Shown: positions 1 through 8,388 of the stretch, piece by piece
Position numbering within the stretch: position 1 is the stretch's first letter
How the letters are laid out: each line of letters opens with the position of its first letter
From: Candidatus Porisulfidus sp. TsSOB
Lineage (GTDB): Bacteria > Pseudomonadota > Gammaproteobacteria > Poriferisulfidales > Poriferisulfidaceae
Assembly: GCA_002631715.1 (NCBI GenBank)
Contig: MRSX01000003.1
Location: forward strand, 297,286 to 361,285
DNA length: 64,000 bases
Reading direction: 5' to 3'
The notes under the pieces: model-generated
What the model saw: only the letters and a program-made list of their open reading frames with translations
The model's database searches: none
Told to the model about the DNA's origin: nothing
Made by a program: the position numbers and the translations under genes

Positions 1-903
1 CCCGGCCAGCGTCTCTGGTCTGCCAACAGTCGACACATCGGTGGCAAACAATACGCTTTGCTAGGCGATGGCCGCTACACATCTGGGATGCGTGCCCAGC
101 AAATACGGAACCGCTTGAGAGAAAAAACCATATTCACCGAATCCGATCTGTTGGCCGTGCAGCTCGATAATCGGGCTGACTATTTGGATGAATGGCGACC
201 TCGGCTGGAGCGGGCAATGAATGTAGCCAGCATCGCCCCTCTGATGGAACGCCACCGTGTCCGCGAGTGGCTTGCCCAATGGGATGGGCACAGCAACTCA
301 GACAGTGTTGGTTATCGGATTATTCGCACGTTCCGGAAGCGCGCTCACGAACTCTTCCTGCTGGCGCTTCAGGCTCGAATGGGGCTATATCCAGATCGAC
401 ATGCTCGGCATCTCCGCTGGCAACTGGATGGCCCTCTGACCCGCATCCTGGACAGTGAGGCTGAGCACTTCCTGCCCAAAGGAATGCAAAGCTGGAATGA
501 ATTTCTGGCCCTTGCGCTAAAACTGACCATCGAAGGCATGACAATGGGAGGGCGAGACATGGCTGATGCGACTTGGGGAGCGCACAACTACGCCCGGATT
601 CGTCATCCGTTATCCCATGCTCTGCCGTTTCTGGGAAGGATACTGGACGTGCCGCCATCTCCTCTGTCGGGTGACCTCAACTTACCCCGTGTCGAACATC
701 GGGCGTTCGGAGCCTCGCATCGCACGGCTGTCTCTCCTGGTTGGGAAGAAAACGGCATCTTGAATATGCCCACCGGGCAGTCAGGCCATCCTTTATCGCC
801 GTTCTACAACGCTGGACACAACGACTGGCTGGAGGGAAATCCCACCCCGTTCCTGCCGGGCCCCACTTTTACTTCGATGACGCTTACGCCATCAGAACAC
901 TGA
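1..903 (+). CDS. Penicillin acylase family protein (S45), C-terminal part
   Basis: The reading frame is open from the first base and the gene begins before the window, so only about the last 300 residues are seen. The visible start reads as the family pattern SANSRHIGG followed by LGDGRY and RAQQIRNRL. The C-terminus carries [18 protein letters not shown] followed by a proline-rich end. Both are typical of the beta chain of penicillin amidases and related N-terminal nucleophile hydrolases. Family members are exported, self-cleaving amidases that act on acyl amides, including acyl-homoserine lactones; the substrate here cannot be inferred. The catalytic N-terminal serine of the beta chain lies outside the window. 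The gene converges with the CbbQ-like gene and their 3' ends overlap by 12 bases. Confidence 0.85.
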   Translation, partial: PGQRLWSANSRHIGGKQYALLGDGRYTSGMRAQQIRNRLREKTIFTESDLLAVQLDNRADYLDEWRPRLERAMNVASIAPLMERHRVREWLAQWDGHSNSDSVGYRIIRTFRKRAHELFLLALQARMGLYPDRHARHLRWQLDGPLTRILDSEAEHFLPKGMQSWNEFLALALKLTIEGMTMGGRDMADATWGAHNYARIRHPLSHALPFLGRILDVPPSPLSGDLNLPRVEHRAFGASHRTAVSPGWEENGILNMPTGQSGHPLSPFYNAGHNDWLEGNPTPFLPGPTFTSMTLTPSEH

Positions 904-1707
904 CGATCCCAGTTCGTTGACGGCCTGAAGCATCTCCGGGTCATCCGTCAGTGCCTGCGATACCGCACTGGTGCAGGCTGCTACCGGATCCACTCCCGAC
1001 TGAATGAGCTTCCCCGCGTGGACCAGGAGCCGCGTGCTGGCGCCTTCGTCCAGGCCGTTGCCCTTGAGGTTTCGGGTCATTTCAGCGAATTTGACCAGGA
1101 GCCTTGCTGTTTCGGCATCTACGGATGTCTCCCGGATTACGATCTTCTGCTCGATTTCCGCCTGCGGGTAGTCGAATTCCAGCGCCACAAACCGCTGGCG
1201 GGTGCTCTGCTTGAGATCCTTGAGGACACTCTGGTAGCCTGGGTTGTAGGAAATTGCCATGCAAAATTCGTCAGGGGCTTCCAGCAATTCCCCATGCTTT
1301 TCCATCGGGAGAACCCGGCGGTCGTCGCACAGGGGATGAATGACAACCGTCGTATCCTTGCGCGCTTCCACCACCTCGTCGAGATAGCAGATGCTGCCGG
1401 AGCGCACGGCCCGGGCAAGCGGTCCATCTACCCATACCGTCTCGCCACCTGCAATCAGGTAGCGTCCGACCAGGTCGGAAGAAGTCAGATCATCGTGGCA
1501 TGACACCGTAATCAGGGGACGTTTGAGCTTCCATGCCATGTATTCCATGAAACGGGTTTTCCCGCAACCGGTCGGGCCTTTTAGAAGAACCGGCAGCTGG
1601 TTTCTCCAAGCGGCCTCGAATACCTCGATTTCCGAGCCAATAGGCTCGTAGTAGGGTTCTGTATCGACCGTATATTCTTCCGGCTTCAGGGTGCGTGCCT
1701 GACTCAT
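892..1707 (-). CDS. CbbQ/NirQ/NorQ-type MoxR AAA+ ATPase
   Basis: A 271-residue AAA+ ATPase of the MoxR branch. Walker A (GPTGCGKT) is at residues 44-51 and Walker B (ICYLDE) at about 106-111. A sensor-like NPGYQS follows near residue 175, and the CbbQ C-terminal domain completes the usual length of about 265-275. These ATPases work with a von Willebrand factor A partner (CbbO, NorD) to activate metalloenzymes such as Rubisco or nitric oxide reductase. No such partner and no Rubisco or nor gene is present here: upstream lies a porin and downstream a convergent penicillin acylase. The ATG at 1707 follows a weak GGA and sits about 20 bases below a strong promoter, so the gene appears to be transcribed alone. 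Confidence 0.85.
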   Translation of the reverse strand: MSQARTLKPEEYTVDTEPYYEPIGSEIEVFEAAWRNQLPVLLKGPTGCGKTRFMEYMAWKLKRPLITVSCHDDLTSSDLVGRYLIAGGETVWVDGPLARAVRSGSICYLDEVVEARKDTTVVIHPLCDDRRVLPMEKHGELLEAPDEFCMAISYNPGYQSVLKDLKQSTRQRFVALEFDYPQAEIEQKIVIRETSVDAETARLLVKFAEMTRNLKGNGLDEGASTRLLVHAGKLIQSGVDPVAACTSAVSQALTDDPEMLQAVNELGSSVF

Positions 1708-1734
1708 TGCGAATCCACACTAGCTGACGCGCCC

Positions 1735-1763
1735 ATTGTGAAAGCGGCGACGCATACTGTCAA
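1735..1763 (-). promoter_or_regulatory. Sigma-70-type promoter of the CbbQ-like gene
   Basis: Read on the minus strand, a perfect TTGACA (1763-1758) is separated by exactly 17 bases from CACAAT (1740-1735). Transcription would begin near 1728, about 20 bases before the ATG at 1707. This is the best -35/-10 pair seen in the window. Confidence 0.7.
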
Positions 1764-1803
1764 CCAGAACCAAGCTGCAATCTCACGAGTGATTGATGCG
1801 CCT

Positions 1804-1834
1804 AATAAAAAACAGGCGCCCCGAAGGGCGCCTG
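1804..1834 (-). terminator. Intrinsic terminator of the porin gene
   Basis: A perfect 9-bp GC-rich stem (CAGGCGCCC/GGGCGCCTG) occupies 1813-1834. On the minus strand it closes on a UUCG tetraloop and is followed by TTTTTTATT. It lies 28 bases after the porin stop codon. Confidence 0.9.
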
Positions 1835-1861
1835 CTTGTTTGGTGTGCTAGTCAGACTGAA

Positions 1862-3622
1862 TCAGTCAAACCAGTGCACGATACCTACTGCGAACATCTC
1901 GACTTTTCCACCGGGTGTACCCAGTCCAGTACCGGAGATGCCCTGACCATAGGTTCCGTTTTCGTCGTTGTCGACTTCGGAGTAGGTCAGACGCAGTTCC
2001 GTACCGGCTGGCATGGTGTAGAACAGGCCTACGTTCCATGCGTCGGCTGCGGTCTCGTCCCAGTCGCCCGAGCAAGCTCCGCAGGAGACCTCGAGGTCAT
2101 CCGCATCCATGTAGGAGAAGCGGAGGTCCACGGGGCCGCCGAACTTGATCTTACCGGAAACCATCCAGGCATCCCGCTCGATCTTGACGTTGCCGGCTTT
2201 CTGTCCCCTGGCATTGGTCGTTGCGCTGTCTACCAGCATGCCGTACTGAAGCTTGGCGTCGGCGACGACTGCGGCAGTAACATCCGAGGCATTAACTGTT
2301 GCTGTATTACCATCCGCACCCGTGTACGTCACGTCATTCCCCGCAGTCCCCTTGCTGAGGGCCTCCAGCCGCCTGACAGCATTGATCAACGCATCGCGGG
2401 CGGTATCGGTTTCCGTCGCGTCAGCGGTTAAGATGTTGATGCCTGTATTGCCCATGGTGGCCTCATCGGCATCGGTGAGCGGATTATCCTCCATTGCCGT
2501 ACTTAGCAAATTGGTGTCTTGCTCAGCGATTCCGACGAAATCATCGTCTATTCCATCAGTCTCAGCAGTGGTTACATCCGTACCGAACAGTTCATGGAGC
2601 AGCCCGATGGATTTCTGGGACATGATTTCCATGGGAGTGACCGACAGGTTGCCAGAATTGACCCAGTCGCTGTATCCGAATGCTGCCATTGCAGCGTCAA
2701 CACTGGACACGCCGTTGAACTCGTACTCCAGGTCTTCCCACATAGCCGAGATCTGGACGCTCATGCCATCGCCCATATCCATGATATAGCGACCAGCGAC
2801 ACGTATGCCCTCGGCATCGGAAGACTCCATCTCGCCTCGACTATGAGCTGTCCAGTCCTCATGATCCTGCCAGGTCACCGCGCCCCAGAACGGGCCGTTG
2901 GTGTAGGCCAGGCTGGCGGAACGAATGATTGGGTCAATCTCGCCGTCTCCCACGGGAGCAGGACTTTCATCGTTGTTACCCATGGTCCAGGCGAAGCGGA
3001 ACACGAAACCGTTCCAGTTCGGGGACCAGTACTGCATGATGTTTTCTTGGCGGCGGTTGAAGCTCAAGTCGCGGCCAAAGATCGGGTTGTCGAAAGCATG
3101 TCCGCCGTCACCACCGACCGCACCCATGATGCTGGTATGGGAATCCGCGCCAGCGTCATAGAACGGGTCGACCCACTGAGCTACGCCCTCGTTGTAGGGC
3201 AGCAGCCAGGTGGCGAGCATGATTTCACCCATCTGAGGATGGGCCAGACCAATCTTGGAATTACGGTTGCACCAGGTTCCTACCGGGGCATCCGCGAAGT
3301 TGTTATAGAAGGTGAATTGTTCGCACTGCAGGTTGACATGAATGCCATCCATGCCGGTGTCAACACTGGCGCTGAAGCCGATGTTACCTGCATTTGAACT
3401 CATCCGATCATAGTTACGACCGTTCTCATCTACAAACTCCCAAGAATGATTCTGCCATCCGTAAAGATTAATTGTTTCGGCCTGCGCGGCAAACGGAGCC
3501 GCCGCCAGCGCCAAAGCAATTAGAAATAATATTGCGGGAGGGGTAAATCTAAAAAAGCCCTTGTAGCCGTCGGTCAAGGACAATGACTTGCCTAGGGTCA
3601 AGTCAAAAAATACGAGATCCAA
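1862..3622 (-). CDS. Outer-membrane porin with a large acidic insert
   Basis: A 586-residue Gram-negative porin. A hydrophobic signal segment (about residues 28-48, ending AAQA) precedes a mature protein starting near ETINLYGWQ. Alternating beta-strand segments with porin-like motifs follow, such as IGLAHPQMGEIMLATW and PNWNGFVFRFAWTMG, with a final strand ending in HWFD. It should form a trimeric diffusion channel in the outer membrane. Residues about 302-478 are an acidic, Thr/Ala/Asp-rich stretch that interrupts the strand pattern and makes the protein much longer than the usual 350-400 residues. A CGAC motif lies near 514-517. The start is uncertain: 3622 is a TTG, and further in-frame TTG codons lie 8-16 codons downstream, closer to the signal peptide. 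A strong terminator follows. Confidence 0.75.
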   Translation of the reverse strand: MDLVFFDLTLGKSLSLTDGYKGFFRFTPPAILFLIALALAAAPFAAQAETINLYGWQNHSWEFVDENGRNYDRMSSNAGNIGFSASVDTGMDGIHVNLQCEQFTFYNNFADAPVGTWCNRNSKIGLAHPQMGEIMLATWLLPYNEGVAQWVDPFYDAGADSHTSIMGAVGGDGGHAFDNPIFGRDLSFNRRQENIMQYWSPNWNGFVFRFAWTMGNNDESPAPVGDGEIDPIIRSASLAYTNGPFWGAVTWQDHEDWTAHSRGEMESSDAEGIRVAGRYIMDMGDGMSVQISAMWEDLEYEFNGVSSVDAAMAAFGYSDWVNSGNLSVTPMEIMSQKSIGLLHELFGTDVTTAETDGIDDDFVGIAEQDTNLLSTAMEDNPLTDADEATMGNTGINILTADATETDTARDALINAVRRLEALSKGTAGNDVTYTGADGNTATVNASDVTAAVVADAKLQYGMLVDSATTNARGQKAGNVKIERDAWMVSGKIKFGGPVDLRFSYMDADDLEVSCGACSGDWDETAADAWNVGLFYTMPAGTELRLTYSEVDNDENGTYGQGISGTGLGTPGGKVEMFAVGIVHWFD

Positions 3623-3700
3623 TCACAGGCGCAAGGATGCAATTCCTACGCCCTATGGCACCCTAGCCCAAGCTTGAAATCTTCATACGCAGGTAAGCGC

Positions 3701-3727
3701 TTGCCGGAACGCGCAATTATGTACAAT
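3701..3727 (+). promoter_or_regulatory. Possible promoter of the 58-residue small gene
   Basis: TTGCCG at 3701-3706 and TACAAT at 3722-3727 are separated by 15 bases, shorter than the ideal 17. The pair lies 34 bases upstream of an ATG with a GAGG ribosome-binding site. The matching terminator downstream supports a short independent transcript. Confidence 0.4.
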
Positions 3728-3760
3728 GGCAGGGCAATAACAACATGAGGGTCAACCTCA

Positions 3761-3937
3761 ATGAGCGCACCCACGGATTCCGTTCTGAAACGCCACCACG
3801 AACAAATGATGAGTCGGGGTGGTGGGGACAGCGCGCCTGCCGCATCCACCGCATCCAGTTCCAGCTCCAGTTCTGACTCAAGCAGTCAGGGCGGCGGCGG
3901 GTTCTGCGGCTGGCTGAAAAGACTGTTCGGCGGCTGA
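3761..3937 (+). CDS. Small Ser/Gly-rich protein of unknown function, 58 aa
   Basis: The reading frame runs from ATG 3761 to TGA 3935-3937. A GAGG at 3747-3750 lies 10 bases before the start. The protein has a polar N-terminus containing RHHEQMMSRGGG. A run of serines forms the middle, and the C-terminus is GGGGFCGWLKRLFGG: a glycine hinge, one cysteine, and a short amphipathic basic-aromatic tail that could touch a membrane. The gene sits alone between two minus-strand genes and is bracketed by a possible promoter and a clear plus-strand terminator. No function or family is recognised. It could be a small membrane-associated peptide or a peptide precursor. A non-coding RNA with a chance frame is less likely, given the RBS and the ordered composition. 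Confidence 0.6.
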   Translation: MSAPTDSVLKRHHEQMMSRGGGDSAPAASTASSSSSSSDSSSQGGGGFCGWLKRLFGG

Positions 3938-3964
3938 GCCGCAGCAAAACTTTCTGATGTGACG

Positions 3965-3990
3965 CCTGCCCGGCAGGGCAGGTTTTTATT
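3965..3990 (+). terminator. Intrinsic terminator after the small gene
   Basis: A CCTGCCC/GGGCAGG stem (3965-3971 with 3976-3982) closes on a GGCA loop and is followed by TTTTTATT at 3983-3990. The T run lies on the plus strand, so it terminates the small gene at 3761. It overlaps the stop codon of the convergent mlaA gene. Confidence 0.85.
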
Positions 3991-4708
3991 CTTCGATTTC
4001 GTAGGCGTCGGTGACCGCGCCGTCGCTTACTTCAAACTGGCGTTGATCCAGATAGGCGTTTCGCACCAAGGTGTATTCGTCCTCAGTGATGCCTTCCACG
4101 GCCTCCTCGGTGTCCAACAGGTCAGCCCGATAATCAATCGCTTGAGTCCCCATGACGGCCGCCCTGAATTCACCATCACCCGCCCAGGTGAAAGGATTCA
4201 GAGCAAAGTCGAACGGCTTGGCGACCGTATCGCGCACCGTGCTCGGCCCCAAGAAAGGAATAACGAAATAGGGTCCGGGCTCGGCCCCTCTGGCACCCAT
4301 AGTCTGACCAAAATCTTCTTCCGATTTTTTGATTCCGATTTCCGTGGCGACGTCAACGAATCCCAGCAGCCCCACCGTGCTGTTGATGACTAGGCGGGCG
4401 AGGGAGCTTGCAGCCTCATCCGGCTTGCCCTGCAGAAAGTTGTTGAAGCAGTTCCGAATGTCGCCGATATTGGAGAAGAAGTTGGTGACGCCTTGGTCCA
4501 CTGCTTCTGGAGCGATCGCGTCGTAGGCTTCAGCGGCCGGTTTCAAGAATATCGCATCGAAGCCCTTGTTGAATCCATACGCCGCCCGGTTGTAACCCTC
4601 CCAGGGATCGCGCGGATCGCTAGCCCCGTGGTTGTCCGCCAATGCGGAGCCGGAAAAGGCCAGCAAACAAACGAGGGCACACGCAAAAGAGCGGCGAGAG
4701 GACGGCAT
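3986..4708 (-). CDS. mlaA: MlaA (VacJ) outer-membrane phospholipid transport protein
   Basis: A 240-residue MlaA homologue, the outer-membrane component that removes mislocalised phospholipids and hands them to periplasmic MlaC. After the signal peptide comes the family opening DPWEGYNRAAYGFNKGFD. It is followed by an NFFSNIGDIRNCFNNFLQGK segment, a GLLGFVDVATEIGI segment, and FGQTMGARGAEPGPYFVIP then PFTW. The ATG at 4708 is chosen because it begins a clean signal peptide (MPSSRRSFACALVC to SGSALA). A longer open frame reaching 4906 runs into argG and lacks family similarity. The signal ends in a signal-peptidase-I-like ALA, and no lipobox cysteine is seen, unlike the E. coli lipoprotein. 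The gene follows argG on the same strand; an mlaC gene is 38 kb away at 42.3 kb. Confidence 0.9.
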   Translation of the reverse strand: MPSSRRSFACALVCLLAFSGSALADNHGASDPRDPWEGYNRAAYGFNKGFDAIFLKPAAEAYDAIAPEAVDQGVTNFFSNIGDIRNCFNNFLQGKPDEAASSLARLVINSTVGLLGFVDVATEIGIKKSEEDFGQTMGARGAEPGPYFVIPFLGPSTVRDTVAKPFDFALNPFTWAGDGEFRAAVMGTQAIDYRADLLDTEEAVEGITEDEYTLVRNAYLDQRQFEVSDGAVTDAYEIEE

Positions 4709-4745
4709 GGATTTTTGGGCTATGAGATGTGTCAAAAGCGCGACC

Positions 4746-4751
4746 ATTATA
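4746..4751 (-). promoter_or_regulatory. Candidate -10 element for mlaA
   Basis: A perfect TATAAT on the minus strand lies 38 bases upstream of the chosen mlaA start. No convincing -35 hexamer is present at 16-18 bases, so only the -10 is claimed. Confidence 0.4.
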
Positions 4752-4826
4752 CCCTTATCACCAAGGGGGGTATTCGGCGCCCGCCCGCCTGCTGGGAATC
4801 TCTTTCCAGAGCGCTCATCCTTTACC

Positions 4827-6017
4827 TTACGGTCGCAGGCGCAGGCCGGACAGCCGGATGAATCCAGCGGCATCGGCTTGGTTGAACCGGCCCTGATCGT
4901 CTTCAAAAGTCGCTTGGGCCGGGTCGTACCGGCTGTTTGGAGATTGCCGGCCTTCCACGGAGACCGAGCCCTTGTACAGGCGCAGCCGGGCCTCTCCGCA
5001 GACCTCGCTCTGGGAGTGATCGATCAATTGCTGCAGCGCCTCGCGTTCCGGGCTGAACCAGTAGCCGTTGTAGACCAGGGTCGCGTACTGCGGCATCAGC
5101 GCCTCCTTGAGATGCGCGACTTCGCGGTCCAGGGTCAGCGACTCGACCGCCCGGTGCGCAGCCATCAACACGGTCCCGCCCGGGGTTTCGTAGCATCCCC
5201 GCGACTTGAGGCCCAGGTACCGGTTCTCGACCATGTCGACCCGGCCGATGCCGTGTCGCGCAGCGGTCGCATTGACCGTTTCCATCAGTGTGGCGGGTCC
5301 CAACGCCTCGCCGTCGATGGCAACCGGATCGCCATTCTCGAACGCGATCCGCAGGGTCTGGGGTTCGTCCGGAGCCTGTTGCGGATCCGTGGTCCAGCGC
5401 CACATGCCAGCGGGTGGGGCAGCGTCCGGGTCTTCCAGTACGCCTCCCTCGTAGGAGATGTGCAGCAGGTTGGCGTCCATCGAGTAGGGGCTGCTGCCGT
5501 CCGGATTCTGCTCCACTTCGATTTCGTGCTGCTGGGCGTACGCAAGCAGGTCGGCCCGGGAATTAAGATCCCATTCCCGCCAAGGTGCGATGACCGCAAG
5601 ATCCGGGTTTAATGCCCGTGCGGACAATTCGAAACGCACTTGGTCGTTTCCCTTCCCGGTTGCGCCATGAGCAATTGCGTCGGCACCCGATTCCTGTGCA
5701 GCCTTCACCATTCCAGCCGTAATCAAGGGCCGGGCAATGGCAGTGCCGAGCAGGTACTGTCCCTCGTACAAGGGATTGGCACGCAGCATCGGGAAGATGT
5801 AGTCGCGGGCGAAAGTCTCGCGCAGGTCCTCAATCCGGATATCCTGGACACCCAGCGCCTGGGCTCGCTGCCGGGCCGGCTCAAGGTCTTCCTGCTGGCC
5901 AAGGTCGGCGGTATACGTCACGACCTCGCAGTCGTACCGCTCCTGAAGCCATTTCAGGATAATCGAAGTGTCCAGCCCGCCCGAATAAGCGAGCACGACT
6001 TTGTTGTATTGAGGCAT
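4827..6017 (-). CDS. argG: Argininosuccinate synthase
   Basis: A 396-residue argininosuccinate synthase, which condenses citrulline and aspartate with ATP in the penultimate step of arginine synthesis. The N-terminus has the PP-loop [15 protein letters not shown]. It is followed by family blocks [26 protein letters not shown] and [24 protein letters not shown]. Length matches the usual 400-residue type. It is divergent from rnt, separated by 68 bases. Confidence 0.97.
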   Translation of the reverse strand: MPQYNKVVLAYSGGLDTSIILKWLQERYDCEVVTYTADLGQQEDLEPARQRAQALGVQDIRIEDLRETFARDYIFPMLRANPLYEGQYLLGTAIARPLITAGMVKAAQESGADAIAHGATGKGNDQVRFELSARALNPDLAVIAPWREWDLNSRADLLAYAQQHEIEVEQNPDGSSPYSMDANLLHISYEGGVLEDPDAAPPAGMWRWTTDPQQAPDEPQTLRIAFENGDPVAIDGEALGPATLMETVNATAARHGIGRVDMVENRYLGLKSRGCYETPGGTVLMAAHRAVESLTLDREVAHLKEALMPQYATLVYNGYWFSPEREALQQLIDHSQSEVCGEARLRLYKGSVSVEGRQSPNSRYDPAQATFEDDQGRFNQADAAGFIRLSGLRLRP

Positions 6018-6046
6018 GGTGGCGGAATCCGCAAGGCGCCAAAACC

Positions 6047-6055
6047 TATATTATA
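6047..6055. promoter_or_regulatory. Divergent -10 region between argG and rnt
   Basis: The sequence TATATTATA gives TATAAT on the minus strand (6055-6050) for argG, and TATATT (6047-6052) on the plus strand for rnt. No good -35 was found for either, so this is a composition-based suggestion for a shared intergenic promoter region. Confidence 0.35.
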
Positions 6056-6085
6056 GAGGTCACGCCTTTATGCGAGGGGGCCAAA

Positions 6086-6745
6086 ATGACTGGAATCAGC
6101 CTGGAGAACCGGTTTCGCGGATTTCTTCCGGTTGCAGTGGACGTGGAGACCGGAGGCCTGGTCCCGGAGACCGATGCTTTGCTGGAGATCTCGGTCGTGC
6201 TGTTGCGCATGGATGCCGAGGGCAACCTGTTTCCGGAGGAACCGCTTGCCTTGGCAGTTCGCCCGTTCGAAGGGGCACGCATCGATCCGGCCTCGCTCAA
6301 GCTGATCGGCATCGACCCGCATGACCCGGAACGCGAGGCAGTGTCCGAGAAGGAAGCGCTGGAGGCCGTGTTTCAGGCGGTTCGCCTAGCTGTTCGCGAA
6401 CATCACTGCCAGCGCGCCGTACTGCTCGGCCACAACGCGGCCTTCGACCTGGCAGTCGTGAACGCGGCCTGTGAGCGCTGCCGAATCAAACGGAATCCGT
6501 TCCACCCGTTCAGTACGCTGGATACGGTCAGCTTGGGAGCCGTGGCATTCGGACAGACGGTGCTGTCACGGATTTCGGAACAGGCAGGTCTGGGCTGGGA
6601 CGAGGATCAGGCGCACAGCGCCCGCTACGATGCCTACATGACGGCACGCGTGTTCTGCAGCATCGTCAACCGCTGGCAGGACGAATACCAGAGGCTGGCC
6701 GACGAGGCCCGCCGCATGCAGGCAGAAGAGAAATCAGCTGATTGA
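6086..6745 (+). CDS. rnt: Ribonuclease T
   Basis: A 219-residue DEDDh exonuclease that trims the 3' ends of tRNA and other stable RNAs. Exo I is visible as AVDVETGG near residue 18, Exo II as GHNAAFDLAVVNAACER near 114, and Exo III as HSARYDAYMTARVF near 180. The ATG at 6086 has a good GAGGGGG Shine-Dalgarno at 6074-6080. The rnt stop is directly followed by the stop of grxD on the other strand, a common gammaproteobacterial pairing. Confidence 0.95.
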   Translation: MTGISLENRFRGFLPVAVDVETGGLVPETDALLEISVVLLRMDAEGNLFPEEPLALAVRPFEGARIDPASLKLIGIDPHDPEREAVSEKEALEAVFQAVRLAVREHHCQRAVLLGHNAAFDLAVVNAACERCRIKRNPFHPFSTLDTVSLGAVAFGQTVLSRISEQAGLGWDEDQAHSARYDAYMTARVFCSIVNRWQDEYQRLADEARRMQAEEKSAD

Positions 6746-7069
6746 CTAGGCGCTGCCGCCGCGCGCTTCGTGCACCATCTGCTGGAGTTCGCCTTTCTCG
6801 TGCAGCTCCAGCGTGATGTCGCAGCCGCCGACCAATTCGCCCTTGATGTACAACTGTGGAAAGGTCGGCCAGTCGGCGAACTTCGGCAGGTCCTGGAAGA
6901 CTTCCGGGTCCATCAGGACATTGACGTAGGCGAATTCCTCGCCGCATTCCATCAGCGCCTGCGCGGCGCGGCTGGAGAAGCCGCACTGCGGCATCTGTGG
7001 CGTGCCCTTCATGTACAGGATCACCGGGTTACCGGTGACCTGCTCTCGAATTCGATCCAATGCGCTCAT
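6746..7069 (-). CDS. grxD: Monothiol glutaredoxin, Grx4 family
   Basis: A 107-residue monothiol glutaredoxin that binds and delivers [2Fe-2S] clusters with glutathione. The CGFS active site is at residues 29-32, preceded by YMKGTPQMPQ. WPTFPQLYIKGELVGGCDI supplies the glutathione-binding TFPQ and GGCD segments. Its start is 10 bases after the stop of the DUF4242 gene, so the two are probably co-transcribed. Confidence 0.96.
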   Translation of the reverse strand: MSALDRIREQVTGNPVILYMKGTPQMPQCGFSSRAAQALMECGEEFAYVNVLMDPEVFQDLPKFADWPTFPQLYIKGELVGGCDITLELHEKGELQQMVHEARGGSA

Positions 7070-7079
7070 TTCGGCTCTG

Positions 7080-7355
7080 TCACTTGTCGCCGGTCGTGGG
7101 ATCGATGACCGCCCGCACTTCGGAGATACGGTTGGCCGGGAATCCGCCCTGTTCGGCGTGCTCGCGGATGGCCGCCTCGTTGGGGGCGATGTAGGTGCAG
7201 TAGACCTTGTCGTCGGTCACGTAGCTTTCGACCCACTGGATCTGCGGGCCCATGGAGTCGAGGATGCTGCAGGACTTTTGGGAAATGCCGTGCAGGTCTT
7301 CGGCCGACAGGTTGCCGGCGCCGGGAATCTCGCGTTCGATAATGTATTTAGGCAT
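7080..7355 (-). CDS. DUF4242 (nickel-binding protein-like) small protein
   Basis: A 91-residue cytoplasmic protein beginning MPKYIIEREIPGAGNL. It continues with VESYVTDDKVYCTYIAPNE and IREHAEQGGFPANRI, the pattern of the DUF4242 family of ferredoxin-like-fold proteins. Function is unknown in most members. The ATG at 7355 is preferred over an upstream in-frame start at 7439, because the extra 28 residues have no family similarity. It precedes grxD with a 10-base gap. The 240 bases between this gene and the divergent one at 7596 hold no further gene that I can support. Confidence 0.8.
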   Translation of the reverse strand: MPKYIIEREIPGAGNLSAEDLHGISQKSCSILDSMGPQIQWVESYVTDDKVYCTYIAPNEAAIREHAEQGGFPANRISEVRAVIDPTTGDK

Positions 7356-7529
7356 GGTGTTTGACCAGAAGTTTTTGTTGGAAAACCCGCCGGGCGGGTT
7401 GGGACGCCGATTTTGCCACAGCAAGGCGTTCTGCCGCAAGCCCTACACACTTCCATACCCATGATTTGATTGCCAACTCGATTCCTTTCAGTGGCTTGAC
7501 ACGCCGGGCGCATTCTCCACGAAGGGAAC

Positions 7530-7563
7530 TTGAAACTCCCCGGCAGAGGCCCAATTTGATAAA
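7530..7563 (+). promoter_or_regulatory. Weak promoter candidate for the BI-1 family gene
   Basis: TTGAAA at 7530-7535 is followed by an AT-rich TTTGATAAA stretch at 7555-7563. The spacing to TTTGAT is 19 bases, longer than ideal. The position, 33 bases upstream of the start at 7596, is plausible. Confidence 0.3.
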
Positions 7564-7595
7564 CTGAGTCTTATGTTTTCCAGGAGGATATTCGA

Positions 7596-8276
7596 ATGAG
7601 CCAGCCTCGCATGATTTCCGCTACGGTGCCGACCCTCGCCATGAACCGGGTTCTGCGCAATACCTATGCGTTGCTTTCCCTGACGCTGCTGTTCAGCGCG
7701 TTCACGGCGGGACTCTCGATGGTCTTCAACTGGCCGCATCCAGGCTTGATCCTGACCCTGGTCGGCTACTTCGGGTTGCTGTTCCTGACCAGCCGGTTCC
7801 GCGACAGCGGCTGGGGTCTGCTGTGCGTGTTCGCCCTGACCGGCTTCATGGGGATTACCCTGGGCCCGATCCTTAATTACTACCTGGCCGTCGTCCACAA
7901 CGGCTCGCAGTTGGTGGCCACGGCCCTCGGCATGACGGGCGGCATCTTCCTGCTGCTGTCCGGCTACGTGCTGACCACGCGCCGCAACTTCAGCTTCATG
8001 GGCGGCATGCTGATGGTCGGCATCCTGGTCGCTTTCCTGTCCGGCCTGGGCCTGGTGGTTGCCTCGATGTTCGGCATGGAGGTGTCCGGCGCGATGCTCG
8101 GCATCTCGGCCCTGTTCGTCCTGCTGATGTGCGGTCTGATCCTGTACCAGACCAGCGAGATCATCCACGGTGGCGAAACCAACTACATCATGGCGACCGT
8201 GACCCTGTACGTGGCGCTGTACAACCTGTTCACCAGTCTGCTTCATCTGCTGGCCGCATTCGGCGGAGACGACTGA
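7596..8276 (+). CDS. Bax inhibitor-1 / YccA family membrane protein
   Basis: A 226-residue protein with about seven hydrophobic segments and short loops, the BI-1 (TMBIM) layout. In E. coli the homologue YccA modulates FtsH proteolysis. The N-terminus carries NRVLRNTYALLSLTLLFSA. The C-terminus carries the typical TSEIIHGGETNYIMATVTLYVALYN region with conserved acidic residues. A good AGGAGGA Shine-Dalgarno lies at 7581-7587. The gene is followed by a strong terminator. The other YccA-type context (tus/dsr genes) is absent. Confidence 0.9.
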   Translation: MSQPRMISATVPTLAMNRVLRNTYALLSLTLLFSAFTAGLSMVFNWPHPGLILTLVGYFGLLFLTSRFRDSGWGLLCVFALTGFMGITLGPILNYYLAVVHNGSQLVATALGMTGGIFLLLSGYVLTTRRNFSFMGGMLMVGILVAFLSGLGLVVASMFGMEVSGAMLGISALFVLLMCGLILYQTSEIIHGGETNYIMATVTLYVALYNLFTSLLHLLAAFGGDD

Positions 8277-8344
8277 GTCTGCAGGACCTACCGGATTCAC
8301 CGCACATGCGGATGGCCATGACCGGGGAGGACTGCGGTAGTTTC

Positions 8345-8376
8345 GATACGCCCGGCTTCGGCCGGGCGTATCTTTT
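8345..8376 (+). terminator. Strong intrinsic terminator after the BI-1 gene
   Basis: A perfect 12-bp stem (GATACGCCCGGC/GCCGGGCGTATC, 8345-8356 with 8361-8372) has a TTCG loop and is followed by TTTT. It ends only 12 bases before the start codon of the next gene, so any promoter for that gene must lie upstream of the hairpin. Confidence 0.93.
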
Positions 8377-8388
8377 CCCCTTCTCTCA

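Noticed and set aside
7384..7400. AACCCGC/GCGGGTT hairpin upstream of the DUF4242 gene as a terminator
   Set aside because: The stem is short, no gene lies upstream on the matching strand, and the T run is only four bases.
7496..7501. TTGACA hexamer upstream of the BI-1 gene
   Set aside because: No -10-like sequence lies 16-18 bases downstream; the stretch there is GC-rich.
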